The notes below the pieces were generated by a model, which saw nothing but the letters and a program-made list of their open reading frames with translations, searched no databases and was not told the origin of the DNA. Position numbers and translations under genes: made by a program. Of a DNA stretch of 64,000 nt, positions 60,774-64,000 are shown piece after piece. How positions within the stretch are numbered: position 1 is the stretch's first letter; the number at the start of each line of letters is the position of its first letter. The stretch is from Geodermatophilus sabuli. Its GTDB lineage: Bacteria > Actinomycetota > Actinomycetes > Mycobacteriales > Geodermatophilaceae. The stretch covers positions 62,001 to 126,000 of the forward strand of contig NZ_JAAGWF010000003.1 of assembly GCF_010686765.1 (NCBI RefSeq). Direction: 5' to 3'.

Positions 60774-60803
60774 ACGTTAGACACCGGCGCGGTCGACCGT
60801 CAA
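60774..60803 (-). promoter_or_regulatory. Promoter of the binding-protein / second GcvT-fold operon
   Basis: On the minus strand TTGACG (60798-60803) and TAACGT (60774-60779) are 18 bp apart, the same -35 and spacing as at 57400-57429. The perfect palindrome CGGTCGACCG (60790-60799) overlaps the -35 side. Confidence 0.6.
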
Positions 60804-60848
60804 CAGCGACGTCGACAGTGGGCCCAGGCCGCGGTTGGCACCCCCGTC

Positions 60849-62042
60849 TCAGCGACCGGAGGTCGACGGGCCGGCTGCCGGCGGGGACGTCGGGTGCGGG
60901 GCTCCCCCGTCCGAGGTCGGGGCCCATCGGGACCGGGCGATGGCAGCCACCGCGGTCAGCGCGGCCGCGAGGACGGCGGCCAGACCGGAGATCAGGGTGA
61001 ACCGGCCGGCGTCGACGAGATCGGCCAGCGCGACCGCGGCCACCGAGCTCCCGGCGAAGAGGGCCCCGGCGAAGCACGCCACGACCAGGGCCCGGGCGGC
61101 CGGCAGGACCTCGGTCGCCCAGGTCTGCAGGGAGGCGTGCAGCGCCGTCCAGGTGAGCCCCAGGAGGCCCGCGACCGTGGCCGCCATCCAGAGCTGCTGC
61201 GTGGTGGCCAGCAACGAGCAGGCGAGCACCGCCAGGGAGCCGCCGAGGGTGATCAGGCGCCACGGGTGCCAGCGGCGCGACAGGCGCCCGAACACGGCGG
61301 ACCCGACCAGGACCGCGGCGCCGTATACCGCGGTCGCCAGCCCCGCCGACGTGAGCGAGGCGCCGCCGTGATGGGCCGCGACCGGCAGCAGCGTCACCAC
61401 GCCGATCAGGACGGCACCCTCCACGAACGCCAGGCCCAGGACCAGGAGCGCGGGCCGGGATCGACCGATCAGTCGCAGGGACGCCGACGGCGACGACCGG
61501 GCCAGGCCGGTCCGCGGCTCGGGCAGGGACCGCAGCACCCAGGACAGCAGCAGCGCCCCGGCGCCCGTGGCGAGGAAGGCCGCCCGCCAGGTGAACCGGT
61601 CCGCGACGACGCCCGCGCCCGCGGACGCCACGGCCGTACCGAGGGCCACGCCGACCATCAACCGCGAGATGGCGTGCTGTCGAGCGGCCGCGGGGACGGT
61701 GTCACCCAGGTAGATCAGGCACGAGGGGTAGGCCGCGCCGAAGAACCCCCCGGCCAGGCCTCGGGTGACCGCCAGGACGGCGAGTGAGGCGGAGAGCACC
61801 GAGCCCGCGGTCAGCAGGCCGCCCAGGAGCAGGGCCACCCGCATCGTGCGCACCCGACCGAACCGCTCGGCGGCGACGCCCCACAGCGGCTGGGACAGTC
61901 CGTACACGAGGAAGTAGACGCCCGCGGCGGCGACGACGTCCGCCACCGGAGCGCCGAGATCCGCGGCCATGGCCACGAGCATCGGCGCCATCGCGAACCG
62001 GTCCAGCGTGCTGACCAGCCCGACGGCCTGGAGGAGCGGCAT
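60849..62042 (-). CDS. MFS transporter
   Basis: The 397-residue protein has 12 hydrophobic segments and MFS motifs such as GVAAERFGRVRTMRVALLLGG (loop 2-3) and GRLSRRWHPWRLITLGGSL (loop 8-9), with a short disordered tail. The N-terminus LLQAVGLVSTLDRFAMAPMLVAMAADLG resembles proton-driven organic-acid or drug carriers. It lies directly upstream of the binding-protein operon in the same direction, so aromatic acid transport is a reasonable guess. No convincing ribosome site is visible. Confidence 0.88.
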   Translation of the reverse strand: MPLLQAVGLVSTLDRFAMAPMLVAMAADLGAPVADVVAAAGVYFLVYGLSQPLWGVAAERFGRVRTMRVALLLGGLLTAGSVLSASLAVLAVTRGLAGGFFGAAYPSCLIYLGDTVPAAARQHAISRLMVGVALGTAVASAGAGVVADRFTWRAAFLATGAGALLLSWVLRSLPEPRTGLARSSPSASLRLIGRSRPALLVLGLAFVEGAVLIGVVTLLPVAAHHGGASLTSAGLATAVYGAAVLVGSAVFGRLSRRWHPWRLITLGGSLAVLACSLLATTQQLWMAATVAGLLGLTWTALHASLQTWATEVLPAARALVVACFAGALFAGSSVAAVALADLVDAGRFTLISGLAAVLAAALTAVAAIARSRWAPTSDGGAPHPTSPPAAGPSTSGR

Positions 62043-62357
62043 CGGGGAGGCGGCCGACGCCCGGCGCGTCCGGCCGCCGGCGTCCGCACGGGGTGGCTCT
62101 GCTGCCGACGTCAGGACCTCGCTCCTCTCCCCCGGCGCCCGCCCCGGGGCGGGCCACCGACCGCGACGGTATGCGTGGCACCCGCCGCCCGCTCGCCTCC
62201 GGATCGCCCTCCCCTCCCCGGGGGCGGCGGCCGACCGGCGTGTCGATCGGCTGTGGTGCGGACGACAGCCGAGCCGGGACGATGGCGGGCGCCAGGACGG
62301 TCAACGACAGGTCACCGGGTGGGCGCCACCCCCCGGGCGGCCGCCGACGGAGACGCC
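62043..62357. other. Divergent intergenic region between the MFS gene and a conserved hypothetical gene
   Basis: It holds a TACCGT hexamer on the minus strand at 62166-62171 that could serve the MFS gene, and GC-rich inverted pieces near 62135-62155 and 62210-62230. I see no gene on either strand. Confidence 0.5.
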
Positions 62358-62708
62358 ATGCCGACGTACCTCGTGAACGACGCCGGTCTCGCCCACGCGC
62401 GGGACCTCATCGCCGCCCGCCACTACGTCCTGCGCAGCGAGTGGGGCCGGGTGCAGCCCTCCGCCGAGGAGGAGAACGCCTTCCTCGCCCGGCACTCGTG
62501 GGAGGAGTACGCCGCCTGGCACCTGGCACTCACCGACGGGGCCAACGACGGCACCAAGGGCCGGTACGCCTTCGTCTTCGGCGACTTCCGCCGCGTGCAC
62601 CGGATGGGGATCATCGCCTGCCACTACCGCGCCGCGGAGTGGGGTCACAAGGAGATCGAGCTCGCCGCACACGACCTGCTGCAACTGCTCGACGCGACGC
62701 GGGCCTGA
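62358..62708 (+). CDS. Conserved hypothetical actinobacterial protein
   Basis: The 116-residue protein (YLVNDAGLAHARDLIAARHYVLRSEWGRVQPSAEEENAFLARHSWEEYAAWHLALTDGANDGTKGRYAFVFGDFRRVHRMGIIACHYRAAEWGHKEIELAAHDLLQLL) belongs to a well-conserved actinobacterial family with invariant Trp/His residues and no assigned function. GGAG lies five bases before the ATG, and the longer upstream frame is leader. Small size and no membrane segment suggest a cytoplasmic protein. Confidence 0.83.
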   Translation: MPTYLVNDAGLAHARDLIAARHYVLRSEWGRVQPSAEEENAFLARHSWEEYAAWHLALTDGANDGTKGRYAFVFGDFRRVHRMGIIACHYRAAEWGHKEIELAAHDLLQLLDATRA

Positions 62709-62745
62709 CCGCCGGCCGCCGCGGGCTCCGGCCCGGCCGCCGCGA

Positions 62746-63351
62746 TCACCGTGCCGTCGGTTCGGCCGGGAGCACCAGGTCCAGCATGCGGACCAGGACC
62801 TGGGCGAGGTCGCTGCCCGGATGGGTGATCCAGTGCTCGTGCGCGGCGAGCGTCCCGGCGAGGACCGCGTGGCCCACCGCCAGGGGGAAGAGCTCGTCGG
62901 TGTGCGGCAGCCCGCGAGCGAACTCGGCGGCCGAGTCCCGCCACTCGGCGAACACGAGGGACGCGTGCGCCTGCAGTGCCGGCACCGTGAGGATCAGCTG
63001 GGCACGTTGCCGGGCCCACTCGTGCTCGCTCGCCGGCACGTGCAGGGCGGCCGCCACCGCGCGCGTGACGACGGCGCGGTACGGATCGCCGGGAGCCGGC
63101 TGCCGCAGCCCCTCCCGCAACCGGGCGAGTTCGGCCGGGGACTCCACGAACAGCACGTCGGCCTTGGTCGCGAAGTAGCGGAAGAAGGTGCGTCGGCTGA
63201 TCCCCGCCGCCCGGGCGATGTCCTCGATGCTGGTCTTCTCGAAGCCGATCGTCAGGAACAGGCGTTGCGCCACCGCGGCCAGCTCGTGCGCGGTGGTCGC
63301 GGCCGGGCGGCCACCGCGCTCGCCGGCCTCGGGCCTCCACCGTTCCTGCAT
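62746..63351 (-). CDS. TetR-family regulator, MftR-like
   Basis: The 201-residue protein has a TetR HTH (AVAQRLFLTIGFEKTSIEDIARAAGISRRTFFRYFATKADVLF, 27-68) and a C-terminal domain (EHEWARQRAQLILTVPALQAHASLVFAEWRDSAAEFA) of the MftR_C type, thought to bind acyl-CoA-like ligands. It is divergent from a mycofactocin-coupled SDR, across a strong palindrome. An upstream in-frame ATG at 63420 lies inside that palindrome, so the start at 63351 is preferred. Confidence 0.87.
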   Translation of the reverse strand: MQERWRPEAGERGGRPAATTAHELAAVAQRLFLTIGFEKTSIEDIARAAGISRRTFFRYFATKADVLFVESPAELARLREGLRQPAPGDPYRAVVTRAVAAALHVPASEHEWARQRAQLILTVPALQAHASLVFAEWRDSAAEFARGLPHTDELFPLAVGHAVLAGTLAAHEHWITHPGSDLAQVLVRMLDLVLPAEPTAR

Positions 63352-63400
63352 GCCGTGATGGTGCCCGAGGTGTCCGCGACGGGTCGCCCCCGACACTTTT

Positions 63401-63423
63401 GTTGTGACACCTGGTGTCATAAC
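63401..63423. promoter_or_regulatory. Palindromic TetR operator candidate
   Basis: Arms GTTGTGACACC and GGTGTCATAAC surround one central T and match with a single mismatched pair. It is AT-richer than its surroundings and lies midway between the divergent starts of the TetR gene (50 bp away) and the SDR gene (60 bp away). Confidence 0.75.
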
Positions 63424-63482
63424 CTGCGATGCACGTCACAGCGCGGCTCGCGGAGCCGGTCGTCCGATCAGGAGGAACTGCG

Positions 63483-64000
63483 ATGGGCAAGCTCGAGGGC
63501 AAGGTCGCCTTCATCACCGGTGCGGCTCGCGGTCAGGGCCGCAGCCACGCCCTCCGGCTGGCGCAGGAGGGCGCGGACATCATCGCCGTCGACCTCCTGG
63601 GCACGGTGGGGACGGTCGGGTACCCGCTGGCGACGCAGGAGGACATGGACGAGACCGTCCGCCAGGTCGAGGCGCTCGACCGCCGGATCGTCGCCAGCAA
63701 GGCCGACGTCCGGGACACCGCCGGGCTCCGGGCCGCGGTGGACGACGGCGTCGCCCAGCTCGGCCGGCTGGACATCGTGCTGGCCAACGCCGGGATCGCC
63801 AGCTTCGCGCCGGTCGACGAGATGACCGACGAGATGTGGGACGACATGATCGACATCAACCTCACCGGGGTGTTCAAGACGGTGCGGGCCGCCGTCCCCC
63901 ACCTGAAGGCGGGCGGCAACGGCGGAGCCATCGTGCTGACCAGCTCCACCGCCGGCATCAAGGGCCTGGCCAACCTGGCGCACTACGTCGCCGCCAAGCA
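63483..64000 (+). CDS. Mycofactocin-coupled SDR-family oxidoreductase (3' end cut by window edge)
   Basis: The visible 172 residues have the Rossmann start VAFITGAARGQGRSHALRLAQEGADIIAVDL, a long insertion (YPLATQEDMDETVRQVEALDRRIVASKADVRD) and NAG in VLANAGIASF, exactly the pattern of the TIGR03971 mycofactocin-dependent carveol-dehydrogenase-like group. These enzymes hold NAD tightly and pass electrons to mycofactocin. The frame continues through STAGIKGLANLAHYVAAK, where the catalytic Tyr is present. AGGAGG lies seven bases before the ATG. Confidence 0.92.
   Translation, partial: MGKLEGKVAFITGAARGQGRSHALRLAQEGADIIAVDLLGTVGTVGYPLATQEDMDETVRQVEALDRRIVASKADVRDTAGLRAAVDDGVAQLGRLDIVLANAGIASFAPVDEMTDEMWDDMIDINLTGVFKTVRAAVPHLKAGGNGGAIVLTSSTAGIKGLANLAHYVAAK

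Overview
The window is very GC-rich (about three quarters G+C by eye) with tight, often 4-bp-overlapping genes, many GTG starts and many starts that look leaderless. The order gcvP / MerR / DUF151 / MerR / FHA (GarA) / gcvH / DUF881 / small basic protein / DUF881 / CDP-alcohol phosphatidyltransferase is the one known from mycobacteria and relatives. Together with DUF5999, DUF1918, a TIGR03086 protein and a mycofactocin-coupled dehydrogenase this points to a soil or rock actinobacterium. My impression is Geodermatophilaceae (Blastococcus, Modestobacter, Geodermatophilus), but that is inference. No rRNA, tRNA, CRISPR array, IS element, integrase or phage gene was seen.

1-9.9 kb: a partial UMF1/Atg22-type transporter, a PlsC-like acyltransferase overlapping a glycerophosphodiester phosphodiesterase, a MalY/PatB aminotransferase, a small zinc-finger protein, a small acidic lipoprotein, a gene-poor stretch with 28-bp tandem repeats, a VapBC-type toxin-antitoxin pair, a VOC protein, an AraC regulator with a TIGR03086 protein, a LysE-type exporter and an M50-like membrane protease. 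10-17 kb: a GH65 disaccharide phosphorylase overlapping a beta-phosphoglucomutase-like HAD protein, a PEBP protein, a penicillin-recognising-type serine hydrolase, a GNAT protein, CoaA and DUF5999.

17-29 kb: the conserved glycine-cleavage / GarA / division-regulator / phospholipid block, then an EF-G-like GTPase coupled to a DUF1918 protein and two very small plus-strand genes. 29.8-33.3 kb: a translationally coupled ECF sigma factor, zinc anti-sigma factor, ABC ATPase and ABC permease.

33.3-43.2 kb is a lysine/pipecolate region. It holds an ALDH7-type dehydrogenase (AmaB-like), an FAD amine oxidase (AmaA-like) and a DUF1338 2-oxoadipate dioxygenase/decarboxylase (HglS-like), followed by a hydroxyacyl-CoA dehydrogenase, an aromatic-type flavin monooxygenase and a LigW-like amidohydrolase/decarboxylase. 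It ends with a divergent LysE exporter and LysG regulator. 43.3-49.7 kb carries a GNAT protein, a BBE-type FAD oxidase, a zinc alcohol dehydrogenase, an aldo-keto reductase divergent from an XRE/MmyB-type regulator across a perfect palindrome, and a protein made of two fused MarR domains.

49.7-62 kb looks like an aromatic catabolic island. A 3-hydroxybenzoate 4-monooxygenase (MobA-like) is divergent from a MarR regulator. Then come a secreted hydrolase, a thioesterase, an acyl-CoA ligase and a long GcvT-fold protein of the LigM/DesA O-demethylase type, divergent from a PaaX regulator across a palindromic promoter/operator. A second long GcvT-fold protein sits in an operon with an orphan ABC substrate-binding lipoprotein, and an MFS transporter follows. 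This suggests import and folate-dependent O-demethylation of a methoxylated aromatic (lignin-type) compound, and is the best candidate here for an uncharacterised pathway. The window ends with a conserved hypothetical gene and an MftR-like TetR regulator divergent from a partial mycofactocin-coupled SDR, across another strong palindrome.
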